NCBI GenBank assembly: GCA_964571135.1
Contig: CAZMZW010000002.1
Coordinates: 248,001-312,000, forward strand
Reading direction: 5' to 3'
Length of the DNA stretch: 64,000 nucleotides
DNA from: CAZMZW01 sp964571135
GTDB lineage: Bacteria; Chloroflexota; Anaerolineae; Anaerolineales; Anaerolineaceae
The notes under the pieces were generated by a model. The model saw nothing but the letters and a program-made list of their open reading frames with translations, had not been told where the DNA came from and did no database searches. The translations under genes and the position numbers were made by a program. This document shows, piece after piece, positions 16,377 to 24,430 of the stretch (positions are counted from its first letter, which is position 1; each line of letters opens with the position of its first letter).

Positions 16377-17411
16377 TTATTTTGATCGTATGGGTTTCAA
16401 TGCAATAAATATTTTACTTAGCCTTAACCCAAGGCCGATCAATCCAGCGAGAAGCAATACAGCTAGATATTCGATTACAGGGATTCTGATGATCTCATTA
16501 AGTAGTATCCATCCTCGCTGACTGTAAACTAGTAGAGTTAATCCAAAATAGGCAACTAGAATGAACCAGCGTACCCAATTTTTCAGGTTAAGCCCGTGCA
16601 TTTGGCTGATTACAAATATTCCTCCAAAACCAAAAGCAAACATTGGCCAAATCCCATTACCCTGCATGACTGCTACCAAAGTACCATGTACCAATACCAT
16701 CACTTCCAAAATCACTGTCCAAATACGATTCGTATGAATACGAGTGAAGAAAAGGCTTCCTTGCACAAGTAATAGAAACATATACAGGAAACCAATAAGA
16801 TGACCACTTGTGGGTTCGGTGGGGTGAAACCAAAAAGTATAAACGGTTGCCCAAGCAAAGACATAGCCATGATACTTCCGTGCCCAGTGGATGATCTCAT
16901 CTTTAATAGGTATTTTTTTTCCCCAGAACAAACCGCGGCGTTTATTTTCCATAAGAAGTATCCAAACCAGCATTATGATCACTGAACCCTGCGAACTCCA
17001 AATTGGGGTATCCTGAGCCAGCCCGTCATACCAGATCTGGGTTTGAATAAGGTGCAAAATGATAAACAGGGCATTTGTTCCCAATGCGATAATATTTACC
17101 TGATGAATTACGTTGGTATATTTTTTAACATTTTTCTGAGCGTAATAGATCAAATACCAGAGTGACACTTGGTGTAAAAAATAGAATCCCCAACTAGTAA
17201 ATCGCCCCAAAGTGGTAGGGGTTGGTAATTTCCAAAAATACCATAAAGCACCCTGATCAGGAAGGTGAGCTACTGAAGCTAAACGTTGTCCGGTCCACCA
17301 AATTATGAAAGTAAATATTAAACTAAAAAAGATTCCACCTAATAAAAAAAGTGTTTCCAGTTTTTCCCCAGATTGTTTTCTTGGAGGTTTTTGAATCATG
17401 GTTTTCTGCAT
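16377..17411 (-). CDS. polytopic membrane protein, unknown
   Basis: The 344-residue protein has about nine or ten membrane helices spread along its length, rich in Trp and His, with short loops (for example YHGYVFAWATVYTFWFHPTEP near 185-205). The N-terminal 20 residues are basic and cytoplasmic. I do not recognise the family and no enzymatic motif stands out. It is transcribed away from nothing obvious upstream: the next feature on this strand is rnpB, whose 3' end lies about 95 bp upstream, so read-through from rnpB is possible. Confidence 0.75.
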   Translation of the reverse strand: MQKTMIQKPPRKQSGEKLETLFLLGGIFFSLIFTFIIWWTGQRLASVAHLPDQGALWYFWKLPTPTTLGRFTSWGFYFLHQVSLWYLIYYAQKNVKKYTNVIHQVNIIALGTNALFIILHLIQTQIWYDGLAQDTPIWSSQGSVIIMLVWILLMENKRRGLFWGKKIPIKDEIIHWARKYHGYVFAWATVYTFWFHPTEPTSGHLIGFLYMFLLLVQGSLFFTRIHTNRIWTVILEVMVLVHGTLVAVMQGNGIWPMFAFGFGGIFVISQMHGLNLKNWVRWFILVAYFGLTLLVYSQRGWILLNEIIRIPVIEYLAVLLLAGLIGLGLRLSKIFIALKPIRSK

Positions 17412-17506
17412 TTGAGGTATTCCTATTGATTAAATATTGAACAAATAACGATTTTATCTTTGTGTACTTAATGAATAATATTTGAGAAATATCAAAATAT
17501 AAAGAA

Positions 17507-17897
17507 GGTCCAGACTGGTCTATAAGCCGCATTCTGTCTGGCAGGGGCAAAACCTCTGCCGCGATGACCATCTATCTTGGCTGTTTGTTGCCAAACAGCT
17601 CATGCGGTCTACCCGAAACAGCTGTCCTTTCGGGCAGAAGAACGAGCCGCCCTTGCTTATTCAGCCTGCTTCTGTTTGACCTTGCTCCCGATAGGGGTTG
17701 CCTGGCAGGAACATTACTGCACCTGTCAGTGGTCTCTTACACCACTTTTGCACCCTTACCTGTTGCCAGGCGGTATATTTCTGTAGCCCTGTCCGTCGGG
17801 TTACCCCGACCCGGGAATTCCCCGGTATCGTGCTCTTTGGAGTGCGGACTTTCCTCAACCTGCCAATGGCAGGCTGCGATCATCCAACCAGTCTGGG
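17507..17897 (-). ncRNA. rnpB: RNase P RNA, type A
   Basis: This is the catalytic RNA that matures tRNA 5' ends. On the minus strand it begins CCAGACTGG, which pairs with the 3'-terminal CCAGTCTGG (helix P1). The universally conserved blocks are present: GAGGAAAGTCCGCACTCC near the 5' end, ACAGGGCTACAGAAA-like CR-II/III sequence and GGTAAGGGTGCAAAAG (CR-III). The 3' part has AGACAGAATGCGGCTTATAG (CR-V, with the GGCTTATAG end). Length about 390 nt, as expected for a type A RNA. Open frames crossing it on the other strand are incidental. Confidence 0.96.
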
Positions 17898-17904
17898 TAA
17901 AATC

Positions 17905-17933
17905 ATCATACCTTTGTTATCTTTTGGCGTCAA
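17905..17933 (-). promoter_or_regulatory. rnpB promoter
   Basis: On the minus strand TTGACG (17933-17928) is followed after 17 bp by TATGAT (17910-17905). The predicted start falls at the 5' end of the RNase P RNA. Confidence 0.8.
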
Positions 17934-17981
17934 ACTATTCGTTTAGGTCTAAATCTTTTGGTAAAATTCATTACTGAAATA

Positions 17982-19469
17982 ATGAACACGATATTTTTTC
18001 AATACTTTATCATTACTATTAAAATAGTATATACCGTCTGTGCAAGTATCCTTTTTCTTTATGGAATAAACAGCCTGGTCCTCAGTCTTTTATATTTATT
18101 TAATCGAAGAAAAATATGGGCCAAAAAGAAATTACCAAAAATTGATTTTTGGCCAGTTGTAAGCATTCAACTTCCTCTCTACAACGAAGGTAGACTGGTA
18201 ATTGATTCACTACGCTCTATAACTCAATTGGATTATCCAATAGAAAAGTTGCAGATCCAGGTGTTGGATGATTCGACCGATGATACAAGAATTTTATTGA
18301 TGGAATTGGTTGAAAGATATCAACGGGATGGGTACTGGATTGAATATGCCCACCGCAAGGATCGTGCGGGATTTAAAGCTGGAAATTTAGCTTTTGGTTT
18401 AAAGAAATCCAAAGGGGAATTCATTGTTGTTTTTGACGCCGATTATGAGCCTCATCAGGATTTTTTAAAAAAGACAATCCCATTTTTTACAGATAAGCGT
18501 ATTGGCTTCATACAGTCGCGCTGGACCAATAAAAACCTACATAGTAATGTCATCACTTATATGGGTGGGATCGCTTATGATGGACATTTATTTGTGGAAC
18601 AGAATGCTCGCAGTAGTATCGGACTTTTCGTTGGATTTTCAGGATCAGGTGGAATCTGGCGCAAGGATTGTTTATTAGCCATAGATGGCTGGAAATCTGA
18701 TTCTGTCACTGAAGATATTGACATCACTTTTCGTGCCCAATTGAACGGCTGGAAAGGGTTGTATATTACTCAACCGCTATCGCGGGCAGAATTACCAGAA
18801 GATATGGATGCTTATAAACTTCAGCAAAACCGCTGGGCAAAGGGGTCCGCACAATGTTTTCGAAGATATATTGGCAAAGTGATTTCTGCAAAATTGCCGA
18901 TTAAGGTCAAGGTTATGGCTATCCTCCATTTGCTCAGTTATGTGACCATCCCTGCGATGCCAATTCTTCTTTTTCTGGTTTTACCGATTTGCCTATATGG
19001 TGGTGGGTTTATCGCGTTATTCTGGTGGATGGCTTTGGGAAGTATAGGGCCTGCTTTAACATTCACTATTGCACAGTTGGAGCAGAAGGGGCATTTGAGA
19101 GAGAGACTTCTGCATCTGCCAATTGTTTTATTGATGGCAGTTGGTATTTCCCTGGATGCGTTCGCAGGAGTTGTCTCGGGGCTTTTTCAAAAAGGGGGCG
19201 AATTCATTCGTACACCTCGGGTAATTGAGCATGGTCTGTCCGGAGATAAAAGCCGGAAAACAACATTTCTTACCAACCTTACGCTTGCGGAAATATTCAT
19301 GGGATGTTATTTAATTTGCTCTGTGTTGTTGTTATGGTCGACAATCGGGAAATACCTGGCTCCCTGGCTTCTCTCCAGCGCTTCAGGATATTTATTAATG
19401 GCTGGGGCGAGCACGATTCAGTATTTCAACCTTCAGAAAAATAAAGTATTAAGTCAAGAAAAACAATAA
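17982..19469 (+). CDS. processive family 2 glycosyltransferase, cellulose/mannan synthase-like
   Basis: A membrane-embedded GT2 of about 495 residues with one N-terminal helix, a cytosolic GT-A domain and four C-terminal helices. All signatures of processive beta-glycan synthases are present: LDDSTDDT (first Asp), VFDADYEP (DxD), VTEDIDITFR (TED) and QQNRWAKG (QxxRW). Homologues make beta-linked glycans such as glucomannan, or glycolipids, by transfer from nucleotide sugars. ATG 17982 is preferred over TTG 17958, because a TGG-TAAAAT promoter element at 17962-17967 would put the start of transcription downstream of that TTG. It precedes tpiA by 16 nt. Confidence 0.88.
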   Translation: MNTIFFQYFIITIKIVYTVCASILFLYGINSLVLSLLYLFNRRKIWAKKKLPKIDFWPVVSIQLPLYNEGRLVIDSLRSITQLDYPIEKLQIQVLDDSTDDTRILLMELVERYQRDGYWIEYAHRKDRAGFKAGNLAFGLKKSKGEFIVVFDADYEPHQDFLKKTIPFFTDKRIGFIQSRWTNKNLHSNVITYMGGIAYDGHLFVEQNARSSIGLFVGFSGSGGIWRKDCLLAIDGWKSDSVTEDIDITFRAQLNGWKGLYITQPLSRAELPEDMDAYKLQQNRWAKGSAQCFRRYIGKVISAKLPIKVKVMAILHLLSYVTIPAMPILLFLVLPICLYGGGFIALFWWMALGSIGPALTFTIAQLEQKGHLRERLLHLPIVLLMAVGISLDAFAGVVSGLFQKGGEFIRTPRVIEHGLSGDKSRKTTFLTNLTLAEIFMGCYLICSVLLLWSTIGKYLAPWLLSSASGYLLMAGASTIQYFNLQKNKVLSQEKQ

Positions 19470-19485
19470 ATAATTGGAGTACGAG

Positions 19486-20244
19486 ATGAGAAAACCGATA
19501 ATCGTTGGAAATTGGAAAATGAACGAGACGGCAGAACAGGCCACCTTGTTATTAGCAGATCTTATTCCCGAATTGCAGAAAGTTAAAAATGTGGATTGTG
19601 CCGTTTGTCCCCCCTTCACCGCATTAATGGTAGTTTACCAGATGGTAAATAACACGGCAATTGGTGTAGGTGCGCAAGATATGTACTGGGAAACTGCTGG
19701 CGCTTTTACAGGAGAGATTGCACCCCAAATGGTAAAAGAATTTTGCCAATATGTCATCCTGGGTCATTCAGAAAGGCGGGCTTTATTGGGTGAGACAGAT
19801 GATACGGTCAACCGTAAAGTCAAAGCGGCTATTTCAAATTCTCTAATTCCAATAATTTGTGTGGGTGAAACGGCGAAAGAAAATGAAGCTGGACTTACTA
19901 AAGAGGTTGTTGAGAAACAAATCAGAAAAGGTTTGGAAGGAGTAACTCAAGACAAGCTGGATTCAATTATTATTGCCTATGAGCCGGTATGGGCGATTGG
20001 CACTGGTCGTGCGGCAACCAAGGAAGATGCCCAAAATGTGATTGGGTCAATAATTCGAAAATTACTCGTTAACCTATATAGCGATGAATCAGCGCAGAAG
20101 GTGAGAATCCTATATGGTGGTTCTGTGAATGGTCAGAATGCGGCAGAATATTTCCGTATGCCGGATATAGATGGGGCCCTGGTTGGCGGTTCGAGCTTAA
20201 AAGCCCCAGATTTTATCAGCATCGTAAATGCTGCAATTAAATAA
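19486..20244 (+). CDS. tpiA: triosephosphate isomerase
   Basis: A glycolytic TIM-barrel enzyme of 252 residues that interconverts dihydroxyacetone phosphate and glyceraldehyde-3-phosphate. The active-site landmarks are intact: GNWKMN (Lys near residue 12), YVILGHSERR (catalytic His), IIAYEPVWAIGTGRAAT (catalytic Glu and flexible loop 6) and ILYGGSVNG (phosphate site). ATG 19486 is chosen: GGAG lies 7 nt upstream and the family begins MRKPIIVGNWKMN. A TTG at 19474 is in frame but would place the Shine-Dalgarno inside the gene. Confidence 0.97.
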   Translation: MRKPIIVGNWKMNETAEQATLLLADLIPELQKVKNVDCAVCPPFTALMVVYQMVNNTAIGVGAQDMYWETAGAFTGEIAPQMVKEFCQYVILGHSERRALLGETDDTVNRKVKAAISNSLIPIICVGETAKENEAGLTKEVVEKQIRKGLEGVTQDKLDSIIIAYEPVWAIGTGRAATKEDAQNVIGSIIRKLLVNLYSDESAQKVRILYGGSVNGQNAAEYFRMPDIDGALVGGSSLKAPDFISIVNAAIK

Positions 20245-20279
20245 TACCTGGAGATACTGCAAGATTACAATAATCTGAA

Positions 20280-20906
20280 TTATCCAGTTCCGAATTGCCT
20301 ATCTCCTGCATCTCCCAGGCCAGGCATGATATAGCCGCGATTGTTAAGGTGATCGTCTACAGCCGCAATATGTATTGGCACATCGGGATGATGTTTGTGG
20401 ACTTCTGCGATTCCTTCTGGGGCGCCAATAATGCCAACGAATTTTATCCGTTTAACCCCCCATTTTTTCAGGATATCAATTGTCGCGGATGCAGAGCCTC
20501 CAGTTGCCAGCATCGGATCGAGAATCAAACAAACTGAAACTGATGGTACAATAGGAAGTTTATTATAGTATTGGATAGGTTGTAGTGTTTTTTCGTCTCT
20601 GTACAATCCTATATGCCATACTTCGGCGGTAGGCATCAACTCCCAAAAACCTTCCACCATTCCCAGGCCTGAACGCAGTATTGGGATCAACCCAATTTTC
20701 TCTTTCAATTCAACTCCCTTGGCTATTGCCAGGGGAGTTTCTACATTTTTTTGTGACACCACTAAATCTAAAGTAGCTTCATAGGCGATTAAACCAGCAA
20801 TCTCCCGAATTAATTCCCGGAAGCGTTTTGGATCAGTATCTTTATTACGTAAATGAGCCAGTTTATGAGCTACCAAAGGATGAGGAGAAATAAACACTTT
20901 TTCCAT
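20280..20906 (-). CDS. upp: uracil phosphoribosyltransferase
   Basis: A 208-residue salvage enzyme that makes UMP from uracil and PRPP. The PRPP-binding loop CLILDPMLATGGSASATIDIL (about 127-147) is intact. IPILRSGLGMVEGF and the uracil-binding C-terminus NNRGYIMPGLGDAGDRQFG match the family. It converges with tpiA (35 nt between stops). AAGGAG precedes the ATG. Together with udk it gives the cell two entry points for pyrimidine salvage. Confidence 0.97.
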   Translation of the reverse strand: MEKVFISPHPLVAHKLAHLRNKDTDPKRFRELIREIAGLIAYEATLDLVVSQKNVETPLAIAKGVELKEKIGLIPILRSGLGMVEGFWELMPTAEVWHIGLYRDEKTLQPIQYYNKLPIVPSVSVCLILDPMLATGGSASATIDILKKWGVKRIKFVGIIGAPEGIAEVHKHHPDVPIHIAAVDDHLNNRGYIMPGLGDAGDRQFGTG

Positions 20907-20999
20907 GATAAAACTCCTTCATAAGAAGATCTTCAGAAAAAGAACAGTACAATTCTATATTAGAAATGAGATTTACAATGGAAAAAAATGAAGAAAAGG

Positions 21000-21005
21000 T
21001 ATAAT
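21000..21005 (+). promoter_or_regulatory. TATAAT -10 box 7 nt before ATG of ruvB (leaderless start)
   Basis: Perfect TATAAT. The predicted first transcribed base falls at or just before the start codon, and no Shine-Dalgarno is present. Confidence 0.55.
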
Positions 21006-21012
21006 CAAAATT

Positions 21013-22038
21013 ATGAGCGAGGAGAAACAGCGCATAATTAGCCCGGAATCAAAACCAGATGACCATCTGGATAATACATTACGCCCTCGCACTTTGGGTG
21101 AATTAATTGGGCAAAACCAAATTAAAGAGAACCTGGCAATTCTCATCCAGGCTGCTATTCAACGTGGAGAACCTTTGGATCATGTCCTTTTTTATGGTCC
21201 ACCCGGGTTGGGAAAAACGACGTTTGCTCATGTGCTTTCCAATGAAATGAATGTGAGTATAAAGGTCACTTCTGGCCCGGCTATTGAGCGGCCAGGTGAT
21301 CTAGCCGCCATTCTTACCAATATGCACGGGGGGGATATTTTATTTATTGATGAGATCCACCGTCTTGGAAAAGTGGTTGAAGAAGTTCTATATCCTGCCA
21401 TGGAAGAGTATGCGTTGGATATTATTATTGGCAAGGGACCGTCTGCACGATCCATTCGCTTGAAATTACCGAAATTTACTGTAACAGGCGCTACAACAAG
21501 GTTGGCACTGCTTAGCTCACCTCTGCGAGCCAGATTTGGTGCGGTTTATCGCTTGGATTACTATGACGAAGTGTCCATGCGACAGATTGTAAAAAGAGCT
21601 GCTGATTTACTGGGAATTAGATCTGAGATCGAGGGAATCGAGGAAATTGCCAAGCGCGCACGGGGTACACCGCGAGTGGCGCTGCGATTGTTACGTCGTG
21701 TGCGTGATTTTGCAGAAGTCCGCTCGGATGGTACCCTAACGCGTGTTGCTGCCTTGGAAGCTATGAATCTATTAAGTGTAGATAAATTAGGCTTGGATGA
21801 AGTCGACAGAATGGTGTTGTCGACAATTATCGAAAAATATAAAGGCGGACCGGTGGGTTTAAGTACGATTGCGGCATCGATTAGTGAAGAACCGGATACC
21901 ATCATGGACGTTGTGGAACCTTACTTATTGCAGCTCGGATTCTTGGGAAGGACGGCTCAGGGTCGTATTGCGACCCAGCTGGCATATGAACACTTGGGGT
22001 TGAAATTCAAGGAAGAAAACCAACAGCGCTTGATTTGA
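21013..22038 (+). CDS. ruvB: Holliday junction branch-migration helicase RuvB
   Basis: RuvB is the AAA+ motor that, with RuvA, moves Holliday junctions. The 341-residue protein shows RPRTLGELIGQNQIKENL at the start, Walker A YGPPGLGKTT (about 61-70), Walker B ILFIDEIHRLG (about 111-121), sensor VTGATTR, the arginine-finger region LRARFG and the C-terminal winged helix ending in TAQGRIAT. No ruvA or ruvC is adjacent. The message appears leaderless. Its stop overlaps a possible TTG start of queA. Confidence 0.97.
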   Translation: MSEEKQRIISPESKPDDHLDNTLRPRTLGELIGQNQIKENLAILIQAAIQRGEPLDHVLFYGPPGLGKTTFAHVLSNEMNVSIKVTSGPAIERPGDLAAILTNMHGGDILFIDEIHRLGKVVEEVLYPAMEEYALDIIIGKGPSARSIRLKLPKFTVTGATTRLALLSSPLRARFGAVYRLDYYDEVSMRQIVKRAADLLGIRSEIEGIEEIAKRARGTPRVALRLLRRVRDFAEVRSDGTLTRVAALEAMNLLSVDKLGLDEVDRMVLSTIIEKYKGGPVGLSTIAASISEEPDTIMDVVEPYLLQLGFLGRTAQGRIATQLAYEHLGLKFKEENQQRLI

Positions 22039-22043
22039 CCCTT

Positions 22044-23063
22044 GTGAAAACATCCCAATTCGATTACATATTGCCTCCTGAATTTATTGCCCAAACACCG
22101 GTGGAACCGCGCGATCATTCGCGTTTAATGGTGTCAAATAGAATTACAGGGGATTTGAAACACGCGTCGTTTAACCAGATCGGCGATTTTTTAATAGAAG
22201 GGGATTTGTTGGTTGTAAATCGAACCCGTGTTTTTCCGGCGAGAATCATTGCCAAAAAACAAACAGGCGGAAGGGTGGAGATTCTTTTACTTAGAAAAGA
22301 AAATGAAATGACCTGGGAAGTCCTAGTGGGCGGGAAAGGAATAAAAAGCGGGACAATATTGGAAATCCCTGAAAAAATAAATGCTCAGGTTATTGATGTT
22401 CTGGAAGGATCCCGGCGATTATTAAAATTCAATGCACCGATTGATCCTTACTTGCTAAGAATTGGTCAAATGCCTCTTCCTCCCTATATTCACGAAAAAT
22501 TAAAGAATCCAGATCGTTATCAGACAGTATATGCCGATCAAACCGGATCTGCCGCGGCACCAACTGCTGGCCTGCATTTTACCGAAGGGTTGATCCAATC
22601 TTTGAATCGCAAAGGTGTTCAATTTGCCGAAGTGACTCTCCATGTTGGATTGGATACGTTTGCACCTGTAACGGAAGAGAATGCTGATGAACACCTTATT
22701 CATAAAGAATGGTGTGAGGTTACCCAACCTGTAGTGGATCTGATCAATCGTGTTCACCATGAAAAAAGGCGAATTATTGCAGTGGGTACAACAAGTGTAC
22801 GCACACTGGAGACAGCTGCCAAGAATGCCAAGAAAGACGAACTTATTGGCACTTTTTCAGGAATGACGGATCTCTATATCCTACCGGGGTATTCTTTTAA
22901 AGTAGTAGATGGCATGGTTACCAATTTTCATCTGCCAAAATCAACTCTTCTCATGTTGGTTAGTGCCTTAGCGGGATGGGAAAATATTCGCAGGTGGTAT
23001 GAAATTGCTAAAGAGGAAAAATATCGTTTTTATTCCTTTGGGGATGCAATGTTGATTTTATGA
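22044..23063 (+). CDS. queA: S-adenosylmethionine:tRNA ribosyltransferase-isomerase
   Basis: QueA transfers the ribosyl part of SAM to preQ1 in the tRNA wobble position to make epoxyqueuosine. The roughly 339-residue protein has DYILPPEFIAQTPVEPRD at the start, then LLVVNRTRVFPARI, AAPTAGLHFTEGL (about 170-182), VTLHVGLDTFAPV and ITxGTTxVRTLE-like AVGTTSVRTLE. GTG 22044 best fits family N-termini; TTG 22035 would overlap the ruvB stop. The next step of the pathway, QueG, is at 39181. It overlaps the downstream glycosylase gene by ATGA. Confidence 0.96.
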   Translation: MKTSQFDYILPPEFIAQTPVEPRDHSRLMVSNRITGDLKHASFNQIGDFLIEGDLLVVNRTRVFPARIIAKKQTGGRVEILLLRKENEMTWEVLVGGKGIKSGTILEIPEKINAQVIDVLEGSRRLLKFNAPIDPYLLRIGQMPLPPYIHEKLKNPDRYQTVYADQTGSAAAPTAGLHFTEGLIQSLNRKGVQFAEVTLHVGLDTFAPVTEENADEHLIHKEWCEVTQPVVDLINRVHHEKRRIIAVGTTSVRTLETAAKNAKKDELIGTFSGMTDLYILPGYSFKVVDGMVTNFHLPKSTLLMLVSALAGWENIRRWYEIAKEEKYRFYSFGDAMLIL

Positions 23064-23761
23064 AAGGCAAATTGATCAACCAGGATTGGCAGAAACTTGA
23101 ACACGAGATTATTGAATGCCGACTTTGTCCACGCCTGGTGCAATGGCGGGAAGAGATCGCCAGGATAAAACGCAAGGCCTATAGAGAACAAGGGTATTGG
23201 GGTAAACCCGTACCTGGTTTTGGGGATCATCACGCGCGTGTATTAATTGTTGGATTAGCGCCTGGAGCGCACGGATCCAATCGGACCGGGCGGATGTTTA
23301 CAGGAGATGCGTCAGGGGTATTGTTATATTCATCTCTCTATAGAAGTAGATTTGCTAATCAGAGCGTATCTATGCATTGCGATGATGGATTATCGTTAAA
23401 TGATCTTTTTATTAGTGCTTTATGCCGCTGTGCACCACCTTCCAACAAACCGACGCCTCAAGAAATATTCAATTGCCGGCCGTTTCTAAAAATGGAAATT
23501 GAATTGTTGAATGGGCTTCAAGGGTTTGTTGTGCTGGGTCATTTGGCATTTGATAATATAATTAAAATCTATAAGGAAAAATATTTTGTTTCCCTGGGAA
23601 AAGAAATAAAATTTCGCCATGGCGCTCTCTACGAATTTGAAAATACTTTACCCTGGTTATTGACTTCCTATCATCCAAGCCAGCAAAATACTCAAACTGG
23701 AAAATTGACAACAGCGATGTTTGATGCCATCTGGGTGACTGTCAGAAAATTATTATCCTGA
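23060..23761 (+). CDS. uracil-DNA glycosylase, family 5 (UDGb)
   Basis: This 233-residue iron-sulfur glycosylase removes uracil and related deaminated bases from DNA. The N-terminal CRLCPRLV supplies two cluster cysteines. GYWGKPVPGFGDHHARVLIV and GLAPGAHGSNRTGRMFTGD form the active-site region (about 45-80), as in family 5, which has no catalytic Asp in motif A. NCRPFL provides another Cys, and SYHPSQQNTQTGKL is the C-terminal HPSxxN motif. It is coupled to queA by a 4-nt overlap. With ruvB upstream the cluster mixes DNA repair and tRNA modification. Confidence 0.93.
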   Translation: MKGKLINQDWQKLEHEIIECRLCPRLVQWREEIARIKRKAYREQGYWGKPVPGFGDHHARVLIVGLAPGAHGSNRTGRMFTGDASGVLLYSSLYRSRFANQSVSMHCDDGLSLNDLFISALCRCAPPSNKPTPQEIFNCRPFLKMEIELLNGLQGFVVLGHLAFDNIIKIYKEKYFVSLGKEIKFRHGALYEFENTLPWLLTSYHPSQQNTQTGKLTTAMFDAIWVTVRKLLS

Positions 23762-23912
23762 GTCAAGGGCTAATTAGAAAATTGAATTTTTAGGTGTTGA
23801 TTTTGAAAATATCACCCAATATATAAAATAAGAAATTAATGTATATATTAACTAATGGCAAATAGAAAAAATTTGATTAATTTAAAAACCAATTAAATAA
23901 AACGAAGGAGCA

Positions 23913-24383
23913 ATGAGAAAAAATATTGAAATTGGGTTAAAAGCACCCGACTTTACCTTGAAAGATACTAATGAAAATGTAATTCGTCTTTCTAATTATG
24001 AAGAAAAGAAGATAATTCTCTTATCACTTATTCGCGGTTTTGCTTGACCTTTTTGCCGTAAGCAACTGGGTCAGTTGCGTGATCATTATCAGGAATTTGT
24101 AAAAAGAGGGGTGGAAATAGTAGTAGTTGGACCAGATGGTCCTCGGGCATTTAAAAGGTACTGGGAGGAAGAAAAAATGCCATTTCCAGGGTGTGCCGAT
24201 ATTGGCTCAAAGGTGGCGGATACCTACCAACAAGAAGTGAACCTATTTAAATTAGGACGAATGCCCGCTGATATCATCATTGATCGTACCGGGACAATCC
24301 GTTACATGCATTATGGTGAGTCGATGAGCGATATTCCGCAGATTAAACAATTGCTTGATGTGATTGACTCTTTAAAAAAGTAA
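23913..24383 (+). CDS. selenocysteine-containing peroxiredoxin-like protein (AhpC/TSA family, UxxC)
   Basis: A reading frame of 157 codons from ATG 23913 to TAA 24383 is interrupted once, by TGA at 24045-24047 (residue 45). Reading that TGA as selenocysteine (U) gives an intact AhpC/TSA-type redoxin of 156 residues: IGLKAPDFTLKD near the start, RGFA-U-PFCRKQLGQL at the active site, then VVVGPDGPRAF, LFKLGRMPADIIIDRTG and IRYMHYGESMSDIP. In Cys homologues the active site reads RGFWCPFCR, so U replaces the first, attacking Cys of CxxC. Coding continues cleanly for 112 residues after the TGA, and a SECIS-like hairpin follows it. It is monocistronic with a terminator at its 3' end. Likely role: reduction of peroxides or disulfides. 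Sec insertion is inferred, not shown. Confidence 0.88.
24045..24047 (+). other. in-frame UGA read as selenocysteine
   Basis: Codon 45 of the redoxin, between Ala44 and Pro46, at the place of the first active-site Cys (CxxC becomes UxxC). Other genes here terminate at TGA, so it is not a genome-wide recoding to Trp. Confidence 0.85.
24062..24078 (+). promoter_or_regulatory. bacterial SECIS element (SelB-binding hairpin)
   Basis: GCAACTG (24062-24068) and CAGTTGC (24072-24078) form a perfect 7-bp stem closing a GGT loop (24069-24071). The loop begins 21 nt after the UGA. Bacterial SECIS hairpins sit just downstream of the Sec codon inside the coding region, with a G-rich apical loop. The E. 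coli fdhF hairpin likewise presents GGU at its tip. Confidence 0.82.
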
Positions 24384-24413
24384 TCCCCGATGGTTTTTCA
24401 CTTCTCGGGGATT
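24382..24413 (+). terminator. rho-independent terminator, possibly bidirectional
   Basis: AATCCCCGA (24382-24390) pairs with TCGGGGATT (24405-24413), followed by a T-rich stretch. It overlaps the stop of the selenoprotein gene and also serves the convergent enolase gene. Confidence 0.75.
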
Positions 24414-24430
24414 ATTTGGGCTTTTTTGAG

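Noticed and set aside
17564..17977. Protein-coding frames on the plus strand across 17.5-18.0 kb
   Set aside because: They lie over the RNase P RNA gene on the other strand, have unlikely composition and no ribosome site.
24045..24047. Reading the redoxin TGA as an ordinary nonsense mutation or assembly error
   Set aside because: It falls exactly on the active-site Cys, coding continues intact to a proper stop and terminator, and a SECIS-like hairpin follows at the right distance. A random mutation would rarely combine these.
23913..24383. Genetic-code reassignment of TGA to Trp
   Set aside because: Several nearby genes (for example at 3459, 23063 and 47325) use TGA as the terminating codon in the expected place, so the standard code applies.
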